From Eubacterium sp. (GTDB taxonomy: Bacteria; Bacillota; Clostridia; Oscillospirales; Ruminococcaceae), in contig JAFLRX010000004.1 in the NCBI GenBank assembly GCA_022511265.1, forward strand, positions 1 through 64,000: 64,000 bases of DNA, written 5' to 3'. Below the pieces are notes generated by a model. The model was not told the origin of the DNA. It saw only the letters and a program-made list of their open reading frames with translations, and ran no database searches. A program made the translations under genes and the position numbers. Positions 23,951 through 32,867 of the stretch are shown here, piece by piece. How positions within the stretch are numbered: the first letter of the stretch is position 1; each line of letters begins with the position of its first letter.

Positions 23951-26224
23951 TTATTCGCCTATACCGATAGACTTCAGCGACATTGATTGCAGCTTATACA
24001 GCTCGAAATATGTACCGTTCGCCCTGATAAGCTCGTCGTGCGTGCCGCTCTCTTTCAGCTCGCCGTTTTCTATCACGTTCAGCATATCCGCGTCACGCAG
24101 CGTGGACAGTCGGTGCGCTATCGCTATTATCGTTCTGCCTTGCTTTAAGTTATCTATCGCGTTTTGTATCTTGCGCTCGGTGGCGGTGTCCATTGCGGCG
24201 GTCGCCTCGTCAAGTATAAGTATATTCGGCTTTTGTATCAGCGCGCGGGCGATGGATATACGCTGCTTTTCGCCGCCCGACAGGCTGATGCCGCCGCTGC
24301 CTGTTATGGTGTCATAGCCGTCCGGCAGCTGCATGATAAAGTCGTGGGCGTTGGCGTTTTTCGCCGCCTGTATTACCTCTTCCATGCTTGCGTCAGGGCG
24401 CGCATAGCGTATGTTGTCGGCGATAGTGCCCATAAACAGATAGGTCTCCTGCGACACCACGCCGATGCTTTCTCTCAGCGCCTTGAACGGTATCTTCTTT
24501 ATCGGTATGCCGTCTATCGTTATCTCGCCGGAGGTAACGTCATACATCCTTGAGATAAGGTTTATCATGGTGGATTTGCCCGCGCCTGTCTTGCCGACTA
24601 TGCCGGTAAATTTGCCTGCCTCGGTCTTAAAGGACATATTTTTCAGCACGGGTCTGCCCGCCTCATACTCAAAGGTGACGCCCTTGAACTCAATATCGCC
24701 CTTCAGTCCGCCCTCGGCTATTTCGGCGGGATGCTCGGGTTCTTTTACCGTCGGCTCGCTGTCCAGTATCTCGAACATTCTGCCCGCGGCGTCGGTGCAG
24801 CGGCTCCAGTCGTTGCCCATGTACATGAAGAAGAACATCGGATCCCACACCACGCCGAAATAACTTATCAGCAGCGTCAGTCCGCCGAACTCCAGCTGTC
24901 CGTTCAGCACCAGATATACGCCGAGGCAGTAGATAAGTCCGTTGCAGATAGCGTATACGCCCTGCTGAACAGGGAAGAACTGCGCGCTGCGCCGTCCGCG
25001 GTTATAGTCGGCGATATAGAGCTGGTCATTTCTTTTGCCGAAGCGGCCTATCTCCTGCTGCTCGCGCGCGAATGCCTTTACCACACGGTGGCCGTTCAGC
25101 GCGTCGGTAAGTACCGAGTTCACACCGCGCCTTGCTATATCACGGTTTCGCCAGTTGCGGCGCTGTCCGCGCATCCAGATTATCTCGCACATCAGCACAA
25201 ATACCGCCACCGCCAGCATACATACCGATACCAGCGGGTTTATCATCAGCATCAGCACCACCAGTCCAAGTATCTTTATTACGTTGGCAATGCACTGCGG
25301 CACGATATCGGTGAAGAAAAAGTACACGTCCGAGCTGTCGCGGTCGACACGCCCCATCAGCGAGCCTGTCTGTTTATTCGTAAAAAAGGACAGCGAAAGT
25401 CTCTGCATTGCGGTGAAGATGTCTGTACGCAGCTTGTGTACCACCTTCGGTGTAATGCAGCTGATAACTATTCCGTAAACGATCGAGAAAATAGTAGAGA
25501 CAAGAGAAAATGCGCCCATTGCTATGATGACCGTTAATATTTGTCCGTACAGACTGCCGTTTGCGTTCAGCACGTCGTCGTACAGTAATTTCGTTCCGAA
25601 ATACGGAGAGATAAGACCCAGCGCCACCGACAGACCTATCATCACCAGAATAATGCCCATCTGCCACTTATAATCTCCGAACATGCCAAGCAGCCGCTTG
25701 AAAATCCAGCTGCGCTTGGTGCAGTAGGGGCAAAAGCGGCGGTTGGGATCGGGGTACTTGCGCTGGCACTTCGGACAGTACAGGTGCTTGTCGTCCAGTG
25801 CGGAGTCGTCCGGCTCCTCATTCTTTTTAAGACATTCAAAGCGGCGGCAGAACTGCTCGAACTTTTCCGAAAAGCCGCTTGAAAATCTGCCGAGCGGCAG
25901 CTCTCTGCCGTCGGTCATTTTCGCGATAAGGCGGCAGGTGTACTGGTATCTGTCCACGTACAGCCGCTCTATATCCGCGTTATCGTACTCGGCGTAATCC
26001 TTGAAATCAAACGCCGAATCAAAGGTCTTTCTGTTTTTGACAAGCCTGTCATACCCCGACAGGATATATAATTTCTCCTCGTCGTAGGTGACGTATACGT
26101 CATAATAGCAGCCCTCGCTGTCCATGTCCGCCTTGACGCAGTATTTCAGCCTGTCAACGTCTACCGCACGTGCGGCAAACGCGGATGCAACCGCATCCGT
26201 CAATTTATCAAAATATTTTATCAC
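23951..26224 (-). CDS. ABC exporter half-transporter with zinc ribbon, first gene of operon
   Basis: 757 aa. Layout mirrors its partner: N-terminal domain (~1-145), zinc ribbon (CPKCQRKYP...CPYCTKRSW, ~150-170), six membrane helices, then ATPase with Walker A GKTGAGKSTM, signature LSGGEKQR and Walker B ILILDEAT. Both ATPases keep the catalytic Glu after Walker B, so neither site is visibly degenerate. Exporter of unknown substrate in the cytoplasmic membrane. Confidence 0.85.
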   Translation of the reverse strand: MIKYFDKLTDAVASAFAARAVDVDRLKYCVKADMDSEGCYYDVYVTYDEEKLYILSGYDRLVKNRKTFDSAFDFKDYAEYDNADIERLYVDRYQYTCRLIAKMTDGRELPLGRFSSGFSEKFEQFCRRFECLKKNEEPDDSALDDKHLYCPKCQRKYPDPNRRFCPYCTKRSWIFKRLLGMFGDYKWQMGIILVMIGLSVALGLISPYFGTKLLYDDVLNANGSLYGQILTVIIAMGAFSLVSTIFSIVYGIVISCITPKVVHKLRTDIFTAMQRLSLSFFTNKQTGSLMGRVDRDSSDVYFFFTDIVPQCIANVIKILGLVVLMLMINPLVSVCMLAVAVFVLMCEIIWMRGQRRNWRNRDIARRGVNSVLTDALNGHRVVKAFAREQQEIGRFGKRNDQLYIADYNRGRRSAQFFPVQQGVYAICNGLIYCLGVYLVLNGQLEFGGLTLLISYFGVVWDPMFFFMYMGNDWSRCTDAAGRMFEILDSEPTVKEPEHPAEIAEGGLKGDIEFKGVTFEYEAGRPVLKNMSFKTEAGKFTGIVGKTGAGKSTMINLISRMYDVTSGEITIDGIPIKKIPFKALRESIGVVSQETYLFMGTIADNIRYARPDASMEEVIQAAKNANAHDFIMQLPDGYDTITGSGGISLSGGEKQRISIARALIQKPNILILDEATAAMDTATERKIQNAIDNLKQGRTIIAIAHRLSTLRDADMLNVIENGELKESGTHDELIRANGTYFELYKLQSMSLKSIGIGE

Positions 26225-26291
26225 GATTTTATCCGGTCCTCTAACCGCTACACATTACATACGGAGGAACGGAACAGGTGACAACAAAGGC

Positions 26292-27296
26292 TTAAATAAC
26301 GATAAAGCCTACCTTTTTGTAAACCTTCTGTAAGGTTTTGCGTGTGGTCTTGAACGCCTTTTCCGCACCGAGCTTCATACATTCTTCGATGTACTTTTTG
26401 TCGGCGGCCAGCCGTGCGTATTCGGCCTGTATCGGCGCCAGCCTGTCGGCGGTAGCCTCTCCCACGGCGAGCTTGAAGTCGCCGTAGCCCTTGCCGTCAA
26501 ATTCCTTTTCTATCTCCTCATATGTCTTGCCGGTCACCGCGCTGTATATCGACATCAGGTTGTTTATGCCGTCCTTGCCTTCGGCATACTTTACAACAGT
26601 GTCGCTGTCGGTCACCGCTCTTTTGAACTTTCTTATTATTGTATCTCTGTCGTCAAGCACCGAGATGCTTGCGTTGGGGTTTTCGTCCGATTTGGACATC
26701 TTCTTGGTCGGGTCTTGCAGCGACGCTATCTTTGCCGCTGTCTTGGGGATATACGGATCCGGCACCTTGAATACATCGCCGTAGATGTTGTTAAAGCGTA
26801 CCGCTATATCGCGGGACAGCTCAAGATGCTGCTTCTGATCCTGTCCGACCGGTACCAGGTCCGCCTGATAAAGCAATATGTCCGCCGCCATAAGCACAGG
26901 GTAGGTAAACAGTCCCGCGTTGATGTTTTCGGGGTGCTTTGCGGATTTATCCTTGAACTGGGTCATTCTCGACAGCTCGCCGAACTGTGTATAGCAGGAG
27001 AGTATCCATGCCAATTCCGCATGCTGGCAGTTGTGGCTTTGCACGAAAGCCGTTGACTTTTCGGGGTCTACACCCATAGCCAGCAGTAAAGAATAGCTCT
27101 CCAGTATCTGCTTTTTCAGCTTGGCAGGGTCCTGCCGAACTGTTATCGAGTGCAGATCGACTATGCTGTAGGTGCACTCGTAATCATCCTGTAATTTCAC
27201 CCAGTTTATCAGCGCGCCGAGATAATTTCCCAATGTCGGGGTGTTTGTCGGCTGTATGCCGCTGAATATACGTTTTTTACTAATTACTTCTTCCAT
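26292..27296 (-). CDS. trpS: Tryptophan--tRNA ligase
   Basis: 334 aa, normal length. TNTPTLGNYLG is the HIGH-equivalent and KKMSKSDEN the KMSKS loop, with GQDQKQHLEL between. It charges tRNA-Trp. No T-box is seen in the 20-bp gap upstream, unlike leuS and trpB in this window, so it is probably transcribed together with the aminotransferase gene. Confidence 0.96.
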   Translation of the reverse strand: MEEVISKKRIFSGIQPTNTPTLGNYLGALINWVKLQDDYECTYSIVDLHSITVRQDPAKLKKQILESYSLLLAMGVDPEKSTAFVQSHNCQHAELAWILSCYTQFGELSRMTQFKDKSAKHPENINAGLFTYPVLMAADILLYQADLVPVGQDQKQHLELSRDIAVRFNNIYGDVFKVPDPYIPKTAAKIASLQDPTKKMSKSDENPNASISVLDDRDTIIRKFKRAVTDSDTVVKYAEGKDGINNLMSIYSAVTGKTYEEIEKEFDGKGYGDFKLAVGEATADRLAPIQAEYARLAADKKYIEECMKLGAEKAFKTTRKTLQKVYKKVGFIVI

Positions 27297-27318
27297 TTCA
27301 GTTACCTCTTACGAATTA

Positions 27319-28500
27319 TTAGCGATAAAAATCTCTTGCCACATCGGCGAGTATGTCAACACCTTTTTCTATTTGCTCGTCGGTGGGGGTAGAGTAATTC
27401 AGCCTGAACGAAAGGCAGGGCGCGGACTCGTTGACCAAAAAGGCATTGCCCGGCACAACCGCTACCTTGTTCTTTACGGCCTTTTTACAGAAATAATTCA
27501 TATCGCCGTCAGGCAGGGTGCCCCAGATAAACAGGCCGCCCTCCGGCTCGGTAAACTTGATGGATTTGGGCATGGTCATTTTCAGCTTGCCCAGCATAAG
27601 ATCGGCTTTCTTGCGATATATCTCCCTAAGCCCGTGCAGATGCCCCTCAAAGTCATTCTCGGTGACAAACCTGTACGCTATCATCTGCGGCAATATCGAG
27701 GTATGCACCGTGGACACCTGCATGCACACTATCGCCTTTGCTATCACGTTAGTCGGTGCGCACATATATCCTACGCGCAGACCGGGCGCCAGCACCTTTG
27801 AGAACGAGCCCGCGTATATTACGTTGCCGTTCTTGTCCATGGACTTTAAGGTGGGCAGGTCGTCACCCGCAAATCTCAGGTCGCCGTACGGATTGTCCTC
27901 TAAAATGTATACGTTGTATTTTTGCGCAAGCTCTATTACCTTTTTGCGCTTTTCCAGGCTCATAGTCACGCCTGTGGGGTTCTGGAAATTGGGGATAAGG
28001 TAGATGAATGCGACACGCTGATACTTTTGCAGCGCACGCTCCAGCTTTTCGACGTTTATTCCGTCGTCCTCCATCTCAATGCCTACCAGCTTCGCGTTGT
28101 ATGAACGAAACGCATTGAGCGAGCCGATAAAGGTCGGTGCCTCGCATATTATTACGTCGCCCTCGTTGCATATCTCCTTGGTAGCCACCTCTATAGCCTG
28201 CTGTGCGCCGGAGGTAATAACTACCTCGTCGTCGGAGCCGTACATGCCCTTTTTCTTCAGGTCGTCGCGTATCCACTGTCTCAGCGGCCCATAGCCCTCG
28301 GTAATGGAATACTGAAGCGCGTCTATCGGTGTCTTGGTAAGTATATCGGTGGTTATCCTCTGTATCTCCTCGGTGGGGAAAGCCTCCGGAGCGGGGTTGC
28401 CCGCGGCAAAGCTGATAACTGTCGGGTCGGATGTAAACTTGAGTATCTCACGTATTGCCGACGGCTGTAAAGCCTCCACTCTGTAAGAAAATGCGTTCAT
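27319..28500 (-). CDS. PLP-dependent aminotransferase (class I/II, LysN/MocR-domain type)
   Basis: 393 aa. TSGAQQAIEVATKEIC, IYLIPNFQNPTG, EDNPYGDLRF and SYSK-like GSFSKVLAPGLRVGY (PLP Lys) identify a fold-type-I aminotransferase of the 2-aminoadipate/aromatic subgroup. It lacks the GntR-type DNA-binding domain of MocR regulators. The amino-acid substrate cannot be read from the sequence. It is 23 bases upstream of trpS, which hints at aromatic amino acids but does not prove it. Confidence 0.85.
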   Translation of the reverse strand: MNAFSYRVEALQPSAIREILKFTSDPTVISFAAGNPAPEAFPTEEIQRITTDILTKTPIDALQYSITEGYGPLRQWIRDDLKKKGMYGSDDEVVITSGAQQAIEVATKEICNEGDVIICEAPTFIGSLNAFRSYNAKLVGIEMEDDGINVEKLERALQKYQRVAFIYLIPNFQNPTGVTMSLEKRKKVIELAQKYNVYILEDNPYGDLRFAGDDLPTLKSMDKNGNVIYAGSFSKVLAPGLRVGYMCAPTNVIAKAIVCMQVSTVHTSILPQMIAYRFVTENDFEGHLHGLREIYRKKADLMLGKLKMTMPKSIKFTEPEGGLFIWGTLPDGDMNYFCKKAVKNKVAVVPGNAFLVNESAPCLSFRLNYSTPTDEQIEKGVDILADVARDFYR

Positions 28501-28710
28501 TTTTATATTTACCGTACCGTTCGCATAAAAGCGGCACGATACTCCTCCTTCTCAAATATTTTGCGCACAGACAAAATCTGCATAGCAATATGTATATTCT
28601 ACCACAATTCAAAAGGGAATGCAAGTGTTAATTAGGAATTTTTCCGCTGTCTTAAAGCCAAAATACAAATCTACTTAATATACAAACATAATATATTTAA
28701 AAAAATAGTA

Positions 28711-28739
28711 TTGACAACGGTTTTCCGCAGTGCTAAAAT
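28711..28739 (+). promoter_or_regulatory. Sigma-A promoter of the thiT riboswitch
   Basis: TTGACA (28711-28716), 17-bp spacer, TAAAAT (28734-28739). The 210 bp upstream to the aminotransferase start hold no gene. Confidence 0.8.
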
Positions 28740-28764
28740 AAGCATTGCAGTCAAAGCTGCAATA

Positions 28765-28856
28765 ATCTAAGGGGAGCTTGTGTACAGGCTGAGAGGGGAT
28801 TATTAATCCCGACCCTATAACCTGATTTGGGTAATGCCAACGTAGGGATGGATAGC
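28765..28856 (+). promoter_or_regulatory. TPP riboswitch (THI box)
   Basis: The conserved core is present in order: GGGGAGC, GCTGAGAGGG, GACCC, ACCTGATTTGGGTAATGCC and AACGTAGGGA. It binds thiamin pyrophosphate and precedes a thiamin transporter gene, so high TPP should lower uptake. Confidence 0.96.
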
Positions 28857-28871
28857 TATATTGTATATCTA

Positions 28872-28903
28872 CGCCCCGTGCAGTCCTGCCCGGGGCTTTT
28901 TTG
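28872..28903 (+). terminator. Riboswitch-controlled intrinsic terminator
   Basis: GCCCCG/CGGGGC hairpin followed by TTTTTT, 16 bases past the riboswitch core and 55 bases before the thiT start. This fits transcription attenuation. Confidence 0.85.
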
Positions 28904-28957
28904 ATGCCTATCCTCAATACCCAAACACAAAAATTCAACGAAAAGAGGAAGAGAAAA

Positions 28958-29764
28958 ATGAAAAAATCATTACGACTTACCGAATCCGCCGTAATGCTGG
29001 CACTGGGCTTTATACTCAGCCTGTTAAAGGTTGTGGATATGCCCTACGGCGGCTCGGTCACCGCACTCAGCATGCTGCCGGTGATTATCATCGCGTTTCG
29101 TTACAAGACGGTATGGGGCCTGTTTGTGGGCTTTGTGGCAAGCATACTTCAGATGATGATGGGTGTGGAAAACTTTACTTACGCAGGTATCAGCATAGGC
29201 GCGGCGATCGCGGTAATAATGCTGGACTATGTGGTGGCGTTCACCGCAATGGGTCTCGGCGGTGTGTTCAGGGGCGCGATAAAGGACCAGGGCATCGCGC
29301 TGGCATCAGGCGCGCTGGTGGCGTGCGTTATCCGCTTTATCTGCCACGTTATCTCAGGCTGCACCGTCTGGGCGGGAGTATCTATACCCACCTCCGACGG
29401 ACTGCTGTACTCGCTGGCGTATAACTGCACCTACATGATACCCGAGACGCTGCTGACTGTGGTCGGCGCATACTTTGCGGGAAAGGTGTTCACCATCACC
29501 GCAGAAGAGGTAAAGCGTGTACCTCTCGAGACGGGCGGATTGAAAAACGTGCTCTCTGCCATCCCGACAGTGCTGGGCGTTGTAATTTCCTTTGCTTTCA
29601 TCTGCGGTATGATGCAGTCTGAGGACGGCGTATTCGATATAACCGCTCTGGCTGACAAAGGCATCGGCGACTGGATGGGCGTTATCATCATGCTGATAAT
29701 CGGCATTGCCGCTACTATCATAATCAGAACCTTCGCGTTCAAGGATAAGAAAGAAACCGCATAA
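28958..29764 (+). CDS. thiT: Energy-coupled thiamin transporter S component ThiT
   Basis: 268 aa from ATG 28958 behind AGAGGAAGAG; an earlier ATG at 28901 lies in the terminator and is excluded. Six hydrophobic helices and the ECF S-component start LTESAVMLALGFILSLLKV are visible. It binds thiamin in the membrane and docks on a shared EcfAA'T module encoded elsewhere. The C-terminal ~70 residues (two further helices) make it longer than a typical ThiT. Confidence 0.9.
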   Translation: MKKSLRLTESAVMLALGFILSLLKVVDMPYGGSVTALSMLPVIIIAFRYKTVWGLFVGFVASILQMMMGVENFTYAGISIGAAIAVIMLDYVVAFTAMGLGGVFRGAIKDQGIALASGALVACVIRFICHVISGCTVWAGVSIPTSDGLLYSLAYNCTYMIPETLLTVVGAYFAGKVFTITAEEVKRVPLETGGLKNVLSAIPTVLGVVISFAFICGMMQSEDGVFDITALADKGIGDWMGVIIMLIIGIAATIIIRTFAFKDKKETA

Positions 29765-29765
29765 C

Positions 29766-29790
29766 AAAAAGCCCCGAAAGGGGCTTTTTT
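29766..29790 (+). terminator. Terminator of thiT
   Basis: AAAAAGCCCC/GGGGCTTTTTT hairpin just after the stop. Confidence 0.85.
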
Positions 29791-30019
29791 CAATGTATAA
29801 TGCATAATGCTGAATGCATAATTATTGAGCGCGCTTGCGCACGGAATTAAAATAACGCGCCTCGGTTCCACCATAAATCCCACATTCGTATATACGTTTG
29901 TGGGATTTTTTATTTCGTTTTTATGGAAGATTTATTCCTATTGAAAATGTTATAATTGGCTCATAAATATTAGTGCAAAAGCGAATATTTTTGTATATTG
30001 CTAATTTTGGGTTTTTCTA
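29791..30019. repeat. Intergenic palindromic repeat, copy 2, plus terminator-like hairpin
   Basis: 29795-29866 has ATAATGCATAATGC-type AT repeats and a GAGCGCGCTTGCGC palindrome. 29875-29908 holds AAATCCCACA/TGTGGGATTT followed by TTTTATTT, an intrinsic terminator of no assigned gene. Nothing codes here. Confidence 0.65.
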
Positions 30020-30048
30020 TTGACTTTCAAAGAAAAAACCGATATAAT
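30020..30048 (+). promoter_or_regulatory. Sigma-A promoter of the AlwI-type R-M operon
   Basis: TTGACT (30020-30025), 17-bp spacer, TATAAT (30043-30048), 43 bp before the methylase start. Confidence 0.82.
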
Positions 30049-30090
30049 TAAAGTGTATATTTATGCCAAGATGAAAGCGAGGTCGAACCG

Positions 30091-30939
30091 ATGAATCCAG
30101 TATTGAAATATCGTGGCGGCAAATCGCGTGAAATTCCGCGTTTTTTCCAATATATACCCAATAATTTTAACAGGTACATTGAACCGTTTTTTGGGGGCGG
30201 AGCTGTATACTTTTATCTTGAACCAGAAAACGCTATAATTAACGATGTAAATGAACGTCTTATGACTTTTTACACTCAATTGCGAAATCAATATCCGCGT
30301 ATGCGCCAACAACTTGATGAGATACAGCAAATATACGAACAAAACCAAAATGAATTTAGGCGTTTAAAAGCATTAAACCCAGAAGAAATAGTTCCTAATG
30401 AAAATGAAACGTTTTATTATCATATGCGCAAACTATTTAATTACCCTGACAATACATATTTAGACGGCGTTTTATATTTTTTCATCAATAAAACAGCCTA
30501 TTCGGGTATGATACGTTATAATAATAACGGAGAATACAATGTACCATTTGGTCGTTATCCGAACCTTAATACTCGAATGATAACACAACAGCACTGTGAC
30601 CTTTTGCAAGGCGCAGAACTTTTCACCCTTGATTATAGCCACATATTTGATATGGCGCAAAAAGATGATTTTATCTTTCTTGATCCACCCTATGATTGTA
30701 TTTTCAATGATTATGGTAACATTGATATGATGAACGGTTTTGATGAAACGGAACATCGTCGTTTAGCTGCTGATTTTAGAAATTTACCATGCAGAGCATT
30801 AATGATTATAGGGAAAACACCTTTGACTGAAGAACTATACGGAAAATATATTTTTGATGAGTATTATAAAAATTATGCAGTCAATATAAAGAACCGTTTC
30901 AAGAATGATAAAATGCATATCGTTGTAAAAAATTATTAA
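30091..30939 (+). CDS. Dam-like N6-adenine DNA methyltransferase (alpha class)
   Basis: 282 aa. VLKYRGGKSREI and IEPFFGGGAVYFYL (motif I, AdoMet site) precede motif IV DPPYD at about residue 199, the order of alpha-class Dam/DpnM enzymes. Such enzymes methylate A in GATC. Fourteen bases separate it from an AlwI-family endonuclease, whose family site GGATC contains GATC, so one Dam-like enzyme could protect both strands. The gene is much more AT-rich than its neighbours, suggesting horizontal gain. Confidence 0.9.
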   Translation: MNPVLKYRGGKSREIPRFFQYIPNNFNRYIEPFFGGGAVYFYLEPENAIINDVNERLMTFYTQLRNQYPRMRQQLDEIQQIYEQNQNEFRRLKALNPEEIVPNENETFYYHMRKLFNYPDNTYLDGVLYFFINKTAYSGMIRYNNNGEYNVPFGRYPNLNTRMITQQHCDLLQGAELFTLDYSHIFDMAQKDDFIFLDPPYDCIFNDYGNIDMMNGFDETEHRRLAADFRNLPCRALMIIGKTPLTEELYGKYIFDEYYKNYAVNIKNRFKNDKMHIVVKNY

Positions 30940-30953
30940 AAAGGAATGAAAGT

Positions 30954-32642
30954 ATGGCGACGCTCAATAACAAAGTATTGTTTTTCACAACTTCACCGAG
31001 AACACCTACAAAAATGATACCTGAGATAGAATTGCTTTGTGAAAAGTTTGAAAGCAAACCATGGAATCATGCAAATCAGGAACAATTCAGCAACGAACTG
31101 GCGGAAAGCAATTTTTTTGAGGGCGATGGCTCTTCTTCTGATAAAGCATTTAGTGCACGAGATAGAATTAACCGTGCACCAAAAGCTTTAGGATTTGTCA
31201 ATTTAAAACCATATATCGCAATGACCGACGCAGGAAAATCCTTAGTTTTCGGTAAACGTCCGCAGGAAATTTTCTTGCGTCAGCTGTTAAAATTTCAACT
31301 GCCTTCACCATATCATCATGAAAACGCAAAAATCGAAGGAACTTTTTGTGTGCGTCCCTATCTCGAAATGTTACGCTTAATACGTGAGCTTGAATTTTTA
31401 ACATTTGACGAATTAAAAATTTTTGCTGTTCAATTAACAGACTACCGCAAATTCGATACTATAAAATCTAAGATAATCCAATTTAGGCAAGAAAAAGAAC
31501 ATCACAAAGGCGAATACAAACGCTTTGTAAGTGAAACCTGGACAAATGCTATATTGGACATTCATAGCGACAGAATAGCTGAAGGCAGAACAAAAACACG
31601 AGAAACATTAGACGACAGCCTAAATAAATTTATAAAAACCCAAAAAGGCAATATGCGTGACTATGCGGATGCTTGTTTCCGTTATTTGCGATATACAGGT
31701 CTTATTTCTATTGTACACAACCGTAGAACAATTACAATATTTGACGACAAAAAGCATGACGTTGATTATATACTGAATAATGTTGATCGCAATCCCGTTT
31801 TTATTAATGACGAAGAAAAGTATAAAGCATACTTATTCAATTCAAACATGCCATTACTGTATACAGATAATAAAGAAAACATAATTGATGTCATTTTACG
31901 GATAAGCAACCGTACAAAACGTGAATTATTAACCTATGATGTAGAATCTCTTAAAGACTTGCGCGACGAAATTGTATCTCAGCATAAAGAAAATATTATT
32001 CATGAACAAGTTGCTGAAATCAAGTCTTACGCTTTGTATTCGGAAATTATTGATACATTCAATGAAATAGTTTCTGACGAATACTACGATGCGCCGCTTA
32101 TGTTAGAATATAATACCTGGCGAGCAATGACCATGCTCGACGGCGGAAAAATAATAGGCAACTTCAAATTTGATGATGTGGGACAGCCACTTTCTACCGC
32201 TTCGGGTAACATGCCTGATATAGAATGCGATTATGATGATTTTGCTTTATCTGTTGAAGTAACCATGCAGAAAGGGCAAAGGCAGTACGAATCAGAAGGC
32301 GAACCAGTAGCAAGACATTTCGGACAGTTAAAAAAGAGGTCTGGAAAAGATACTTACTGTCTATTCATTGCACCAACGATAAATGAAGCAACATTGGCGC
32401 ACTTTTTTGGTTTAAATCACCTATCAATTTCACTTTATGGCGGAAAATCAAAGATTATACCGCTTGAATTGGATCAATTCATGAAGCTTATCGAAAATTC
32501 ATACAGCCATAATACACAACCTACTCCGGCAGATATTCACCATTTTCTTGATCTCGTCATGTTTTCTTGTAGAAAATCAAAAAATGAAAACATGTGGCGT
32601 ACCAGTATTCAGGTATGTGTTGATTCATGGTTAATTCCCTAG
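30954..32642 (+). CDS. AlwI-family type II restriction endonuclease
   Basis: 562 aa. The N-terminal part (VLFFTTSPRTPTKMIPEIEL, NRAPKALGFVNLKPYIAMTD) matches the AlwI-like family, type IIS enzymes related to FokI/BstNBI-type nickases that cut beside GGATC. A nuclease region near residues 410-470 (MPDIECDYDDFALSVEVTM) supplies D...E-x acidic residues of the PD-(D/E)xK type. Full length and preceded by GGAATGAAAGT. It forms an operon with the Dam-like methylase. Confidence 0.85.
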   Translation: MATLNNKVLFFTTSPRTPTKMIPEIELLCEKFESKPWNHANQEQFSNELAESNFFEGDGSSSDKAFSARDRINRAPKALGFVNLKPYIAMTDAGKSLVFGKRPQEIFLRQLLKFQLPSPYHHENAKIEGTFCVRPYLEMLRLIRELEFLTFDELKIFAVQLTDYRKFDTIKSKIIQFRQEKEHHKGEYKRFVSETWTNAILDIHSDRIAEGRTKTRETLDDSLNKFIKTQKGNMRDYADACFRYLRYTGLISIVHNRRTITIFDDKKHDVDYILNNVDRNPVFINDEEKYKAYLFNSNMPLLYTDNKENIIDVILRISNRTKRELLTYDVESLKDLRDEIVSQHKENIIHEQVAEIKSYALYSEIIDTFNEIVSDEYYDAPLMLEYNTWRAMTMLDGGKIIGNFKFDDVGQPLSTASGNMPDIECDYDDFALSVEVTMQKGQRQYESEGEPVARHFGQLKKRSGKDTYCLFIAPTINEATLAHFFGLNHLSISLYGGKSKIIPLELDQFMKLIENSYSHNTQPTPADIHHFLDLVMFSCRKSKNENMWRTSIQVCVDSWLIP

Positions 32643-32837
32643 TTCTTTTAATGTTTTATAAAAAGTAGCCATGAAAGCAAACGACAATAAACACAATATT
32701 TATTTTACATATTCAAATCCCTGTAACAGAGCAGACTGTTCAGCATTGAATAAGTGACTTTTCCTGTGGGATTGATTATTCACGCCTCACCGTTAGGCGA
32801 GGCGCGCTTCCTAATTATGAATCATGAATTATAAAAC
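32643..32837. repeat. Gap after the R-M genes with intergenic palindromic repeat, copy 3
   Basis: 32643-32778 is AT-rich and shows nothing. 32779-32837 has TATTCACGCC, a hairpin GCCTC/GAGGC around ACCGTTAG, and an AATTATGAATCATGAATTAT tail like the other dispersed copies. Confidence 0.6.
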
Positions 32838-32867
32838 CAGGGGCTGCAACGCAGCCCCGATTTTTTA
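32838..32867. terminator. Bidirectional terminator
   Basis: GGGGCTG/CAGCCCC stem; ATTTTTTA follows on the plus strand and GGTTTTAT on the minus. It ends the repeat-protein gene, whose stop overlaps it. Confidence 0.8.
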
